From Actinomycetota bacterium (GTDB lineage: Bacteria > Actinomycetota > UBA4738 > HRBIN12), in NCBI GenBank assembly GCA_040881665.1, contig JBBECT010000004.1, forward strand, positions 568,303 to 632,302: DNA of 64,000 nucleotides, given 5' to 3'. The notes beneath the pieces are model-generated. The model saw only the letters and a program-made list of their open reading frames with translations, did not search any database and was not told the DNA's origin. Of the stretch, positions 8,375-17,758 are shown one piece after another; within the stretch, counting starts at the first letter, position 1; each line of letters begins with the position of its first letter. Position numbers and translations under genes: made by a program.

Positions 8375-11300
8375 TCAGGTCCGCGTCGCCTCCGCGTCGG
8401 CGAGCCACGCCGTGCCGGCATCGCAGAAGGGGCGGAAGTCGCAGTAGCGGCATTGCGGTCCGGGCGTCGGGTCGAACCGTTCGTCGGCGATCCCGCGCAG
8501 CGTCGTGCCCACGCGGTCGCGGATCTCGTCGGCCGCGTCGCACACGTAGCTGACCTCGGCTTCGCTCGCCAGGTAGAGGTAGGTGAGGGTGAGCTGCTCG
8601 GGCCGCTTGCCCCACACGTCGATGCACGCGAGTGCGTACAGGTCGAGCTGCAGGCGCGCCAGTGGGTCGTCGGCCGCCGGAACCCTGCCGGTCTTGTAGT
8701 CGACGATCTCCCAGTCGCCGTCGAGCTCGCCGTAGATCGCGTCGATCCGCCCCCGGATCGTGGCGTCGCCGACCCGCAACAGGAATGGACGCTCGGCTGC
8801 GAGCGGCACGACGCCGCTCAGGCGGCTGCGTTCGAAGGCGCGCTGCAATGTGGCGATCTTGCCCGGCTCGCCGGCGAGCTCCTCGACCGTGACATCGGGC
8901 GCCTCATCGGTCTCGAGCAAAGTCGCCTGGCCGCGAGCTCGGATCTCGATCCACCGGTGGACCTCGGTGCCGATCCTCGCGGCGGGACCGCTGAAGCGCG
9001 GGAGGGGGCGCACCGCCGACCAGTAGAAGCGCTTGGGGCATCGCCCGTACTCGATCACGCTGCTGACCGACAACGTCGAGGGAGTGCTCGGGGGGTCTGG
9101 GGGCCCGGCATCCTCCCGCTCGCGCAGGTGTGCGGCGAGGATGACGCGCTCGCCCGCGACGCGATCGAAGACCGAGCGCTCGTCGGCCGCGAGGGACTCC
9201 AGCAACGAGGGTTGGACCGCTCCGGAGGCGGCCGCCTCGACCGCGACCGGTCGCCAGCCCTCCGCGAACAGCGCGTCGGATTCGGGCCGCAACGCCGGCT
9301 CGGGCCAGTCGCGCACCAGGTTCTCGCGGAAGCCGAGCAACGGGTTCTCTTCGGGCTGCTCTTCGCTCCGGTCCGTTCGTGCCAGGCCCGATCGTTCGCC
9401 CCAGTCGCACAGCTCGTCGAAGAACACGCCCGGTCCCTTCGCCTTGAACAGCTCGCCGTACCAGTGAGCCGAGGACGCGTACAGGTGCCGGCGGGCGCGG
9501 GTGAGTGCGACGTAGCACGTCCGGCGCTCCTCGATCAGCTCCTGGGCCGTGAGCTGTTCCTTGAAGTGCTTCAAGACGCCGTCGTAGCGGGGAAGGATCG
9601 CAGCGTCGCCCCGCAGCTCGAAGTCGAGGGACCGTCCCTTCTGTGCCGGGTTGTGGTGGACGCGCGTGTCGGGGAACACGCCCGTCGCCATGCCCGGAAC
9701 GAACACGCTGTCGAACTCGAGTCCCTTCGCCGCGTGGATCGTCATGACCTTCACCGAGTCGTCCTCGGTCGGCTGCACCGGTGACCATTCCTGCTTCTCG
9801 ACTGCCATCAGCGCGTCGATGTAGGCGAGGAACGCCCGCATCGTGAGCTCCCCCTCGAGCGGTGCGAACGCGTGGACCTCGTCGAGGAACGCAGCGAGGT
9901 TGCGGCGCGACGTCGTCGAACGATGGCGGTCGACCTCGGCGTCCAGCTCGGCCAGCAGACCCGTCCGCCGAACGACCTCGGCGAGGAACGCACCCACGGG
10001 TCGCCGAGCCAGCTCGCGCAGCCCGTCGATCTCGTTGCGGAACCCCTCGAGCCGGGCGAGCGCCTCGTCGGAGAGGTCTTGGACCTCGTCGAGGTGGTCG
10101 TAGACCTCGGCCAGCAGGACCGGGAGCTCGGGTCCCAGGTCGTCGTCGGTCTCGCTCGACCGATCGCGTGGGTTCTGCGTCTTCGCCCACGCCGCGAGCC
10201 GTGCCATGTCGCGCGCGCCGATCCGGTAGCGCGGTCCGAGCAGGATCCTGGCGAGCGCGACGCTGTCGCCGGGGTCGGCCGCGACCCGCGCGTACGCGAG
10301 CACCTCGACGACCTCGGGCATCTGGAGCAGGCCCGCGAGCCCGACGATCTCGACCGGCACGTCGCGATGGGAGAGCGCGAGCTGCAGGGTCGAGAACAGC
10401 CGGGACGTTCGGCAGAGGACCGCCGCCTCGCGCCAGGGTTGACCCGCCGCGTGCAGCTCGACGGCGCGATCCGCGATCGCCTCGGCCTCGGTGACCTCGT
10501 CGGGGAACAGCGTGACCCCGACCTCGCCCTCGCCGTTCTCGGGCCAGGGCGTGAGCTGCTTGTCGGCGGGGCGTTGATCGGGTGGCAGAGGGGCGATGAC
10601 GGTGTCGGCCGCCGCGAGGATCCGCGCGCCGCTGCGGAAATTGGTGAACAGGGGCAGGACCTCGGCGGGCGAACCGTCGGCCCTCGGGAACGCCGTCGGG
10701 AACTCGAGGAGGTTGAACAGGCTCGCGCCCCGCCAGGCGTAGATGTTCTGGTCCGGGTCGCCGACCGCGGTGACGGGGTGCCCCTCGCCGAACACCGCGG
10801 CCATGAGGCGGGCCTGCGCGACGTTGGTGTCCTGGTACTCGTCGAGCAGCACGGCCGGGAACCGGTCTTTGTACTCGGCCGCGATCTCCGGGTGCGCCTG
10901 GACCGCGCGCAGGGCCAGTTCGATCTGGTCGCCGTAGTCGAGGACGCCGAGCCGGCGCTTCTCGGCGCGGAACAGCGTCGCCGCGCGTGCCAGCTCGATC
11001 CGCTCGAGCGCGGCGGCGTAGGCCCGATCCGAACGATGGGCGGACAGGGCCTCGAGGCGCTCCTCGTTGAAGGCGATCACCTGTTCGGGCGCGACGAAGT
11101 GGTTCTGCAGTTGATCGTCGAGCGTGAGGATCGCGTCGATCATCGAGGGCTGCCACTGGGTGGTGAAGTGCTCGAACGGCATGAGATCGAGGACCTTCGC
11201 GCACAGCTCGGCGCGTTGGATCGGTTGCAGGACCCGTTGTCCCGGCTCGACCCCCGCGTACATCCCGTACCGCTGCAGCAGCGAGGCCGCGAACCCGTGG

Positions 11301-11614
11301 TAGTTCGCGATCTCGGGTTCCTCCCCTTCGTCGAGGTCGAGGACACGCAACGCATGGCGGATCCGCGCCACGAGGTTCTCGGTCGCCTTGTTCGTGAAGG
11401 TCAGACAGAGCACGTTGCCGGGGAGCACCCCCTCGCGGCCGGCGAGCGCTTCGAGCGCGAGGTGGATCACGCGCGCGGCCATCACCGAGGTCTTGCCCGA
11501 CCCGGCGCCCGCGATCAGGACGTAGGGCTCGAGCGGCATCGAGATCGCGCGCCACTGCTCGTCGGTGGGCGCGTTGCCGAGGAACTCGACGATCTCGCTC
11601 GGGTGGTCACTCAT
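8375..11614 (-). CDS. adnB: AdnB-like UvrD-family helicase with C-terminal RecB-like Fe-S nuclease
   Basis: DNA double-strand-break resection motor-nuclease of 1079 aa. Helicase motifs are intact: Walker A AGAGSGKT (residues 35-42), Walker B LLDEYQDTN (256-264), motif III GDPDQNIYAWRG (285-296), motif V TIHAAKGLEFD and motif VI YVALTRARR. The C-terminal nuclease has the PD-(D/E)XK signature EIVDYKTGR and the Fe-S cysteines: one in RCPKRFYW and C1055, C1058 and C1064 at the end. The ATG overlaps the stop of the AdnA-like gene (ATGA). As in mycobacteria the AdnA-like gene precedes it, which supports the heterodimer reading. It is the catalytically competent motor of the pair. Confidence 0.92.
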   Translation of the reverse strand: MSDHPSEIVEFLGNAPTDEQWRAISMPLEPYVLIAGAGSGKTSVMAARVIHLALEALAGREGVLPGNVLCLTFTNKATENLVARIRHALRVLDLDEGEEPEIANYHGFAASLLQRYGMYAGVEPGQRVLQPIQRAELCAKVLDLMPFEHFTTQWQPSMIDAILTLDDQLQNHFVAPEQVIAFNEERLEALSAHRSDRAYAAALERIELARAATLFRAEKRRLGVLDYGDQIELALRAVQAHPEIAAEYKDRFPAVLLDEYQDTNVAQARLMAAVFGEGHPVTAVGDPDQNIYAWRGASLFNLLEFPTAFPRADGSPAEVLPLFTNFRSGARILAAADTVIAPLPPDQRPADKQLTPWPENGEGEVGVTLFPDEVTEAEAIADRAVELHAAGQPWREAAVLCRTSRLFSTLQLALSHRDVPVEIVGLAGLLQMPEVVEVLAYARVAADPGDSVALARILLGPRYRIGARDMARLAAWAKTQNPRDRSSETDDDLGPELPVLLAEVYDHLDEVQDLSDEALARLEGFRNEIDGLRELARRPVGAFLAEVVRRTGLLAELDAEVDRHRSTTSRRNLAAFLDEVHAFAPLEGELTMRAFLAYIDALMAVEKQEWSPVQPTEDDSVKVMTIHAAKGLEFDSVFVPGMATGVFPDTRVHHNPAQKGRSLDFELRGDAAILPRYDGVLKHFKEQLTAQELIEERRTCYVALTRARRHLYASSAHWYGELFKAKGPGVFFDELCDWGERSGLARTDRSEEQPEENPLLGFRENLVRDWPEPALRPESDALFAEGWRPVAVEAAASGAVQPSLLESLAADERSVFDRVAGERVILAAHLREREDAGPPDPPSTPSTLSVSSVIEYGRCPKRFYWSAVRPLPRFSGPAARIGTEVHRWIEIRARGQATLLETDEAPDVTVEELAGEPGKIATLQRAFERSRLSGVVPLAAERPFLLRVGDATIRGRIDAIYGELDGDWEIVDYKTGRVPAADDPLARLQLDLYALACIDVWGKRPEQLTLTYLYLASEAEVSYVCDAADEIRDRVGTTLRGIADERFDPTPGPQCRYCDFRPFCDAGTAWLADAEATRT

Positions 11615-14517
11615 GCCTGGGCCTCCACGGCTCCGGAGGATGCGCCCTGCTCGGACGTGTCGAAGACCGGACGTCCCTCCGGGTACAGGGAGCAGAGTGT
11701 TCGGAAGTCGCAGAAGAAGCAGTTGGCTCTGGTCGAGGGCCGCCAGGCTTCCTCGTCGCGTCGTTCGCGGATCTCGCCGATCAGTCCCCCGACCCGATCG
11801 CGCATCTGCTGTTGGTACTCCTCTTCTCCGGCCGGGGAGACGGGCCAGGCGACCTGCTTGGTGGGGCGGGGACGGCGGAACGTTCCGGAGAGGTAGGCCA
11901 GCTCGACGGCGCGCACCGGACGGAACCGCGCGAGCTCCTCCGCCTGCTGCACGGCGAGGTAGTAGATGCCGAGCTGCAGGCTCTCCCCGGGCTTGGGAGC
12001 GTTGTCGCCCTTGCCGGACTTGAAGTCGGTGATCCGGTTGCCGCCGCCCTCGAGCGGCCCGATCCGGTCGATGAAGCCGCGGAAGTGTGCGCCCTCGTGA
12101 TCGAAGCGGAACTCCACCTCGGACTCGGTCGCCGGCAGGGGTCCGTAGTCGTCGAACCAGTTCGGCAGCATCCGTTGCTCTGCGACCTGCCGGTAGCCGT
12201 CGGAGACCGCCTTGGAAGGGAACTCACCCTCGCGCCAGCGACGCCGGAGCTCGTCGACGAGCGCCGGCAGCGAGCGCTCGAGCTTGCCGTTCTCGCAGTC
12301 CTCGATGATCGAGTGGACCGTGGTGCCGACCCACGCCTGGTGGCCGCCGCCGCGCGAGAGTCCGAGCTCCTCCGACAGGACGTACTGCAGGCCGCAGTTC
12401 TCGAGCTTCTCGAGCCGCGAGTACGACAGGTGGAGAGGGTCGTCGTCCGGCGCCCCGTCGGCGTCGGTCCAGTCGCGCAGGAACCACCACGATGTGGGGT
12501 CGACGCCGAGGGACACGAGGCCGGCGAGTCCCGCGAGCCGCGCGGCCGGCGTTCCGGTGGTGTCGGCGAGCTCGCGCCGCCACCGCGCCGCGGCTTCGTC
12601 GACGGAGGCGGGCTCAACTTCGATCCAAGCCGGCGAGAGATCGCGCCACGCGACGCCGATCTCGTCGGCGAAGCGCGAGCGGATCGAAGCTTCGTCGCCG
12701 TGAGGATCACCGGCGGTCAGAACAACGCGACGACGGGCGCGCGACGTGACGACGTCGAACAGCCGGCGTTCGTCCGCCAACCGGATCCGGTTGCGGTCGG
12801 AGCGTGAACGCCCGGCGTCGAGGACCTCGAGGTCGAACATCGGCTCGGGACGACGCAGACTCGGGAAGTTCCCCTCGACCAGACCCGCGACCACGACGGT
12901 GTCGAACTCGCGCCCGGCCGCCGCATGTGCGGTGAGCACGTGCACAGCGTCGTGATCGTCCGAGCCGGCAGCGCTCTCGGGGCCGCCCTCGCCGCGATCG
13001 AGTCGTTCGAGGAACGCGGCGACCGACCGATCGGGCGACTCGTCCGCCGCCGAGAGCACACGGGTGAGTGCGAGCACGGCGTCGAGATCACGCGCGGAGC
13101 CCGGGTCGGTCTCGGCCCCGGCGACCAGTCGCGCGGCACAGGGCAGTCCGCTCCACAGGGCGCGGAAGCACTCGAGCGCGGACGACGTCGCGATCGGCTC
13201 CGCGGCCGTGAATGCCTCGTGGAGCGCGCGAAGCGAGCCGGCCTCGTCCTCGTCGAGTCCCGCCGCGAGCCCGATCGCCTCGCGGCGGGGGAGCTTGGCC
13301 TGCCGCGCCATGCGGAGCAGGGTGCGCGCCGCTGCGGGGGACAGGGCGCCGAGCTCGGAGGTCAGGACGGACTCCACGAGATCGTCGCGCCGGCCGGGGA
13401 ACGCGATCCACTCCAGCGCGAGCAGGTACGGCACCGCGCCCGGTTCGGCGCGCAGGGTCGCGGCGCCGCGCGGCGCGTGCCGGGGAACACCGGCGTCGTC
13501 GAGCGCGCGGAGCAACCCCGCGAGGTCCGCGTTCTCGCGGCGAACGACGACCGCGAGCGATCCCCAGGGCACGTCGTCGTGGACATGGACCCGGCGCAGC
13601 TCGCGGGCGATCGTCGCGTGTTCCTCGGAGGTGTGCATCGCACGGACGGCTTCGATCGTGCGACCGGCGCCGCGATGATCGGCGGCCAGCTGGACATGCC
13701 CAGCGCCCGGGAATCGCTCGTGGAAGTGCTCAAGGGGTCGAAGGGTGGTGCCCTGGAACGAGAAGATGTGCGACCCGGCGTCGCCCGCGACCACGAGCGA
13801 GGACGGGCGTAACGCGGCGATCAGGGCTTCGGCTCCGTACGTCGTGTCGTGGTAGTCGTCGACGAGGAGGTGGTCGAAGAGGGGCTCGTCCTTCGCGGCG
13901 GCCGCCGCAGCCTGCTCGACGAGCCCCGCGAAGTCGACCTGTCGCTGGCTGTCGAGTACCCGGAGGTAGGAGGCGGCGAAGCGGGCGACCTCGCGCCAGC
14001 CGGTCAGCTCGCGCTCGGCGGCGCGTCGCTCGATGTCTTCGGGGGTGCGCAGTGCCTCTTGGGCGCGCAACAGGAACTGGCGGAGCTCGTCGGCGAAGCC
14101 GCGCATCCGCAGCATCGAGCCGAACGCCGGCCAGTCGGCCGGATCCTCGCCGTCGAGGAGTTCCTGCACGCGTTCGAACTGATCCTGCGCCGACAGGACC
14201 GTGGGCGGTTGCTCGTAGCCGAGGAGCCCGTACCGTCGGCCGACCACGTCGAACGCGAGCCCGTGGATCGTCACGATGTGCACGACGGGTTGGGATCCGG
14301 AGATGCGGGAGAGCAGCTCGTTGCGTGCCTCGTCGCGAGCGCGCCTCGAGCCGACGATCAACGCGACGCGCTCGGCCTCTCCGCGCTCGACCAGGTGGAG
14401 GAACCGCTCGCGCAGCACGGTGGACTTGCCGGTGCCGGGTGCGCCGGTGACCAGGAGGGGGCCGACGCCGTGGTCGAGCACGCGGCGTTGGTCGTCGTCG
14501 GGGAGCCGAGGGGTCAT
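11611..14517 (-). CDS. adnA: AdnA-like UvrD-family subunit with Fe-S nuclease and degenerate motor
   Basis: Partner subunit of 968 aa. The Walker A loop GAPGTGKS (25-32) is intact, but other motor motifs are altered: the DEYQD box is DDYHD (220-224), motif III is GDAGSHIFSFQG (245-256) instead of GDPDQxIYxWRG, and motif V is HAAAGREFD with Ala for the usual Lys. The nuclease end has RITDFKSGK and Fe-S cysteines in NCGLQYV and C933, C936 and C942. In mycobacterial AdnAB the AdnB motor drives translocation and AdnA's is dispensable, which fits. The start at 14517 has TAGCAT 8 bases upstream and no clear ribosome site (leaderless type). Confidence 0.9.
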   Translation of the reverse strand: MTPRLPDDDQRRVLDHGVGPLLVTGAPGTGKSTVLRERFLHLVERGEAERVALIVGSRRARDEARNELLSRISGSQPVVHIVTIHGLAFDVVGRRYGLLGYEQPPTVLSAQDQFERVQELLDGEDPADWPAFGSMLRMRGFADELRQFLLRAQEALRTPEDIERRAAERELTGWREVARFAASYLRVLDSQRQVDFAGLVEQAAAAAAKDEPLFDHLLVDDYHDTTYGAEALIAALRPSSLVVAGDAGSHIFSFQGTTLRPLEHFHERFPGAGHVQLAADHRGAGRTIEAVRAMHTSEEHATIARELRRVHVHDDVPWGSLAVVVRRENADLAGLLRALDDAGVPRHAPRGAATLRAEPGAVPYLLALEWIAFPGRRDDLVESVLTSELGALSPAAARTLLRMARQAKLPRREAIGLAAGLDEDEAGSLRALHEAFTAAEPIATSSALECFRALWSGLPCAARLVAGAETDPGSARDLDAVLALTRVLSAADESPDRSVAAFLERLDRGEGGPESAAGSDDHDAVHVLTAHAAAGREFDTVVVAGLVEGNFPSLRRPEPMFDLEVLDAGRSRSDRNRIRLADERRLFDVVTSRARRRVVLTAGDPHGDEASIRSRFADEIGVAWRDLSPAWIEVEPASVDEAAARWRRELADTTGTPAARLAGLAGLVSLGVDPTSWWFLRDWTDADGAPDDDPLHLSYSRLEKLENCGLQYVLSEELGLSRGGGHQAWVGTTVHSIIEDCENGKLERSLPALVDELRRRWREGEFPSKAVSDGYRQVAEQRMLPNWFDDYGPLPATESEVEFRFDHEGAHFRGFIDRIGPLEGGGNRITDFKSGKGDNAPKPGESLQLGIYYLAVQQAEELARFRPVRAVELAYLSGTFRRPRPTKQVAWPVSPAGEEEYQQQMRDRVGGLIGEIRERRDEEAWRPSTRANCFFCDFRTLCSLYPEGRPVFDTSEQGASSGAVEAQA

Positions 14518-14525
14518 GACTCGGG

Positions 14526-14531
14526 ATGCTA
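14526..14531 (-). promoter_or_regulatory. Predicted -10 box of adnA-like gene
   Basis: TAGCAT on the minus strand, 8 bases before the ATG at 14517. It fits the TAnnnT pattern seen before many starts in this window and would give a leaderless adnAB transcript. Confidence 0.5.
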
Positions 14532-14576
14532 CCCAGGGGCACCGACAGGCGCTGCTCGGAAGGGCTTCGCCTCCGG

Positions 14577-15749
14577 TCAGGCGTCGGGCCGTGGTGGGGC
14601 AGAGGGGCCGGGGGGCGGGATCGGGCCGACCCCGGTCGGCGGGGCGGGTATCGCGCCGCGCCGCTTCTCGAACCACTCGGAGATGTCGTCGGGTCCGATC
14701 GCTCCGAGCATCCGCTCACCCTCCATGACGAGTCCCGTGCGGCCGGGACCGAGGGAGACCAGCACGCGGTCGAGGGGTTCGTCCGCGGAGACGACCGGGA
14801 CGTTCGCGAGCGGCTCCATCCCGTCGCGAACCGGTCGCAGGGGATCGCGTGCGCCGACCCGCCGAGCCGTGTCGAATGAGATCACGCCGACCGCCAGCCC
14901 CGTCCCGTCCACGACGGGGAAATTCTCCTTCTCGTGGCCGCGCAGGTACCGGTCGAGCGCCTCGGACAGCGACAGGTCGGCGGGAACCGTCGCCGGTGGA
15001 GCGCGCATCGCATCCCGCGCCCGACCATGCGCGAGCTCGGAGCGCACCCGGGTGCGCTCCTGCGAACCGCGTCCGGATGCGACCATCGTCCAGCCGATGA
15101 ACCCGAGGAAGATCGTGTAGCCGAGCGCGCCGCGCGTCGCCATCCAGATCGCCCCGGCGATCAGGGCCCAGCCGACGAGGATCCCGGAGACTCCCGCGAC
15201 ACGCTCGCCGGTCTCGCGCCGACCTGTGATCCCCCACACCGCGGCCTGGAGTACGCGTCCTCCGTCGAGGGGAACGCCGGGAAGGGCGTTCAGCACGGCG
15301 ACGATCGTGTTGATGTAGGCGAGGTAGCCGAACAGGCCGTTCCACACGGGATCGCTCGCCGCGATCTCGAGCAGCTTGAAGGCGCCGCCCAGGACCAGGC
15401 TGCTCAGCGGTCCCACGATCGAGACGATGAACTCGCCTCGGGCTCCTCGCCGGTCGGCCTGCACCTCGGTGTAGCCGCCCCAGAAGATCAGCGTGATCGA
15501 GCGGACTGGAAGCCCCAGGGCGCGTCCCGCGACGGCGTGGGCTCCCTCGTGGACCAGGATCGATCCGAAGAACAGGACCGCCGAGAGCAGGGCGAAGCCG
15601 AGGCTCTCCGCGTCGGGAAGGTCGTACCGGCGTGTGTAGCTGGCGTAGAGGGTGTAGGTCGTCAGCGCCGCGATCACGAGCCACGACACGTCGAGCCGGA
15701 TCTGGATCCCGGCGACGGTCGCGATCTTGAAAGAGCGTCCTCCGAACAC
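14577..15749 (-). CDS. Site-2-type zinc metalloprotease (M50) with CBS domain pair
   Basis: Intramembrane protease of the SpoIVFB-like group, 390 aa. About six hydrophobic segments fill residues 1-220. The zinc site is HEGAH (67-71) plus LPGVPLDGGR, whose Asp162 is the third ligand. A tandem CBS module (about 240-360, e.g. ENFPVVDGTGLAVGVISFD) suggests adenine-nucleotide control of proteolysis. The tail is proline-rich. A GTG start at 15749 has TAGGGT 9 bases upstream (15759-15764) and no ribosome site. Its substrate, such as an anti-sigma factor or membrane regulator, cannot be inferred here. Confidence 0.9.
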   Translation of the reverse strand: MFGGRSFKIATVAGIQIRLDVSWLVIAALTTYTLYASYTRRYDLPDAESLGFALLSAVLFFGSILVHEGAHAVAGRALGLPVRSITLIFWGGYTEVQADRRGARGEFIVSIVGPLSSLVLGGAFKLLEIAASDPVWNGLFGYLAYINTIVAVLNALPGVPLDGGRVLQAAVWGITGRRETGERVAGVSGILVGWALIAGAIWMATRGALGYTIFLGFIGWTMVASGRGSQERTRVRSELAHGRARDAMRAPPATVPADLSLSEALDRYLRGHEKENFPVVDGTGLAVGVISFDTARRVGARDPLRPVRDGMEPLANVPVVSADEPLDRVLVSLGPGRTGLVMEGERMLGAIGPDDISEWFEKRRGAIPAPPTGVGPIPPPGPSAPPRPDA

Positions 15750-15778
15750 GGTCCCGCCACCCTACCCCGGGGTCGCCG

Positions 15779-16714
15779 CTACGCCCGCGGAGGTGAGTCG
15801 AGGTCTACGTCGAGCAGGCTCGCGAGGTCGCGCGCGTTGTTGACCGCGAAGTCGCGGTAGCAGTTGTTCATCAGCACGTGGGTCTCGCGGGTCTGTTCCG
15901 CGAGGGACTCGATCCTCGGGACCCAGGGCTGCAGCTCGGCCTGCTCGTAGTGATAGGTGAACCGGTCGACCGCGGTCTCGCTCTTCTTCTCCCAGTTGTC
16001 GGTGTTCCGACCGTGGAACCGGACCATCGACAGGTCATCGGCGGTCGCCTCGGCGATCGGCGGCAGGCTCGAGTCGAAGCCCTGCGGCATGTCGACGGCG
16101 ACGAAGGGCAGGTTCCGCTCGCGCAAGAACGACAGCGTCTCGTCTTGGTTCCGTTCCTCGAGCCAGCTCTTGTGACGGAACTCGATCGCGACCCGGTAGT
16201 CGGGCAGGCGTTCGACGACCTCGTCGATGTAGGCCTTGGACTTGCGCGAGATCGTGAACCACTGGGGGAACTGGAACAGCACGGCCCCGAGCTTGCCGGC
16301 GGAATGCAGGGGCATCAGCGCATCGCGGAACCGCTGCCACGCCTCGTCGACGATGTCGTCGGGCAATTGCTCGCGATACCAGCGTCGCTTGCCCTGCTCG
16401 GACTCGGGGACCCGTTCGACGAGGTCCTTGTATAACGAGTCCGGCCGCGTGGGGTGGTTCGTCAGCAGCGAGTACGCCTTGATGTTGAAGGTGAAGTGCG
16501 CGGGCGTCCGCTCGATCCACAGCACCGAGTTCCGCTCGCTCGGCGGGAAGTAGTAGGTGGAGTCGACCTCGACGAGCGGGAACTGCGACGCGTAGAACCG
16601 CAGCCGTTTCTCCGCCGTCTTCGCCTCGGGTGGATACCAATCGGTTTCCTTCACCAGCGTCGGATCGGTCCAGCTCGAGGTACCGATGAGGATGCGATTG
16701 CTTCTGCGTGTCAC
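15779..16714 (-). CDS. DUF72 (YecE-like) TIM-barrel protein
   Basis: Protein of 311 aa with the DUF72 signature pieces ILIGTSSWTDPTLVKETDWYP near the N-terminus, EVDSTYYFPPSE, FQFPQWF, AIEFRHKSWL, and a C-terminal VRFHGRN and LMNNCYRDFAVNNA. The family has a TIM barrel and is widespread, but its reaction is unknown. The GTG at 16714 is chosen because it lies just before the conserved RILIGTSSW strand and 5 bases after the stop of the lipoprotein gene. An ATG further upstream would overlap that gene. Confidence 0.9.
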   Translation of the reverse strand: MTRRSNRILIGTSSWTDPTLVKETDWYPPEAKTAEKRLRFYASQFPLVEVDSTYYFPPSERNSVLWIERTPAHFTFNIKAYSLLTNHPTRPDSLYKDLVERVPESEQGKRRWYREQLPDDIVDEAWQRFRDALMPLHSAGKLGAVLFQFPQWFTISRKSKAYIDEVVERLPDYRVAIEFRHKSWLEERNQDETLSFLRERNLPFVAVDMPQGFDSSLPPIAEATADDLSMVRFHGRNTDNWEKKSETAVDRFTYHYEQAELQPWVPRIESLAEQTRETHVLMNNCYRDFAVNNARDLASLLDVDLDSPPRA

Positions 16715-16718
16715 GCGT

Positions 16719-17201
16719 TCACGACCGAGGGGCGAACTGGCTGCCGAGCAGATCTTCCAGCGTGCGGATGGAGCCCGCCCTCTCGCCGAGGTACACGACA
16801 ATCAGCGATCCCGCTCGATAGAGATGCTGACCGCCCCAGTCGATGACGGTAGAACCGATGTAATACCCATCCTTGCTAACGGACTCCTGCAGCCGCGTGG
16901 CGGCGCTCTTGCTCGGGTAGTCGAAGGCCATGAGTCGCGTTCCATCGAACGACACCGAGTAACCACGGACCCCGAAGATGTCGTTCGCCCAATCTTCGTG
17001 CCGGTCGATCTCCACCTCGTGCCCCGCCAGCTCCAGGCCCTTCACGAAGGAATCGAGATCCGTGACCGCGAGGGGCTGGATGGTCGGAGGTGGGCTAGTG
17101 ACAGGCGGGGAAGTGGAGGTGGGCGTCGAAGAGTCTCCCGTGCACGCCGCAAGCATTGCAGCGACGATGAGGCCGACATCGACCGTCTTGAGTCTCCGCA
17201 C
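16719..17201 (-). CDS. Putative lipoprotein, uncharacterised
   Basis: Protein of 160 aa with a lipoprotein signal peptide: basic start, hydrophobic core DVGLIVAAML and lipobox LAAC. A Thr/Ser/Pro-rich linker of about 20 residues follows, then a small globular domain (VTDLDSFVKGLELAGHEVE and DYPSKSAATRLQESVS). This recalls short actinobacterial lipoproteins that detect nothing known. The GTG at 17201 gives a compact signal peptide; a longer frame would add a non-signal N-terminus. The sequence is less GC-rich than neighbours, for instance around 16860-16880. Anchored outside the membrane; function unknown. Confidence 0.7.
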   Translation of the reverse strand: MRRLKTVDVGLIVAAMLAACTGDSSTPTSTSPPVTSPPPTIQPLAVTDLDSFVKGLELAGHEVEIDRHEDWANDIFGVRGYSVSFDGTRLMAFDYPSKSAATRLQESVSKDGYYIGSTVIDWGGQHLYRAGSLIVVYLGERAGSIRTLEDLLGSQFAPRS

Positions 17202-17307
17202 GTCTACATCATGTCTCGCGGAGCCATGTGTGACGCGCGGCGGGATAACCGGCGACCCATTTGGTGTGCCGATCAGGATGCTGCCGGGGGCCATGGTCGG
17301 CTTCGGC

Positions 17308-17724
17308 TCAGGGCTCGGCAGGGCGGCGGTCCTTTTTCTTCTCGTCCCGCTTGCGCTTGCGTCCCAGGGCAAGATCCTTCGCCTGCGTGGCCTTCTCCTT
17401 CGCCTTGTTCAGCAAGCGCTGGGCCCACACGTACTCGGTCGCGAGCACCGCGAGGCCCAGGAAGATCGCTGCCCAGCCCGGGCCGGGCAGCACGAGCATC
17501 GCGATCCCCGCGATGATGAGCGCGAAGCCGGCGATCGTGACGGCGACACGCTTGGCGTTGCGACCGATGAACTTTGCGACGACCTTGAATGGGAAGATCG
17601 ACCAGTGATCGTGCCAACGCCCTTGCCGACCGCCGCCAGCCTCGAACTCGGCGATCGCCGCGGAGGCGTCGCGCTCCTCGGGGTCATCGCCCCACACCTG
17701 GCGTTCGCGTTGAGGGTCGGTCAT
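17308..17724 (-). CDS. PGPGW-motif membrane protein (TIGR02611-like)
   Basis: Small membrane protein of 138 aa. Two adjoining hydrophobic segments surround the signature LVLPGPGWAAIFLGLAVLA that defines this actinobacterial family. A charged N-terminus precedes (DPQRERQVWGDDPEERD), and the tail is strongly basic (GRKRKRDEKKKDRRP). The ATG at 17724 is the first that gives a normal length; an earlier start would run into the region before TerC. Molecular function is not known. It lies 34 bases downstream of terC on the same strand and could be cotranscribed with it. Confidence 0.85.
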   Translation of the reverse strand: MTDPQRERQVWGDDPEERDASAAIAEFEAGGGRQGRWHDHWSIFPFKVVAKFIGRNAKRVAVTIAGFALIIAGIAMLVLPGPGWAAIFLGLAVLATEYVWAQRLLNKAKEKATQAKDLALGRKRKRDEKKKDRRPAEP

Positions 17725-17758
17725 CGTGATCGACGGGTGAACGAGGTGCCCATCAGGG

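Noticed and set aside
9872-11896. A 674-codon plus-strand open frame
   Set aside because: It is antisense to the AdnB-like helicase gene, with shadow composition and no motifs.
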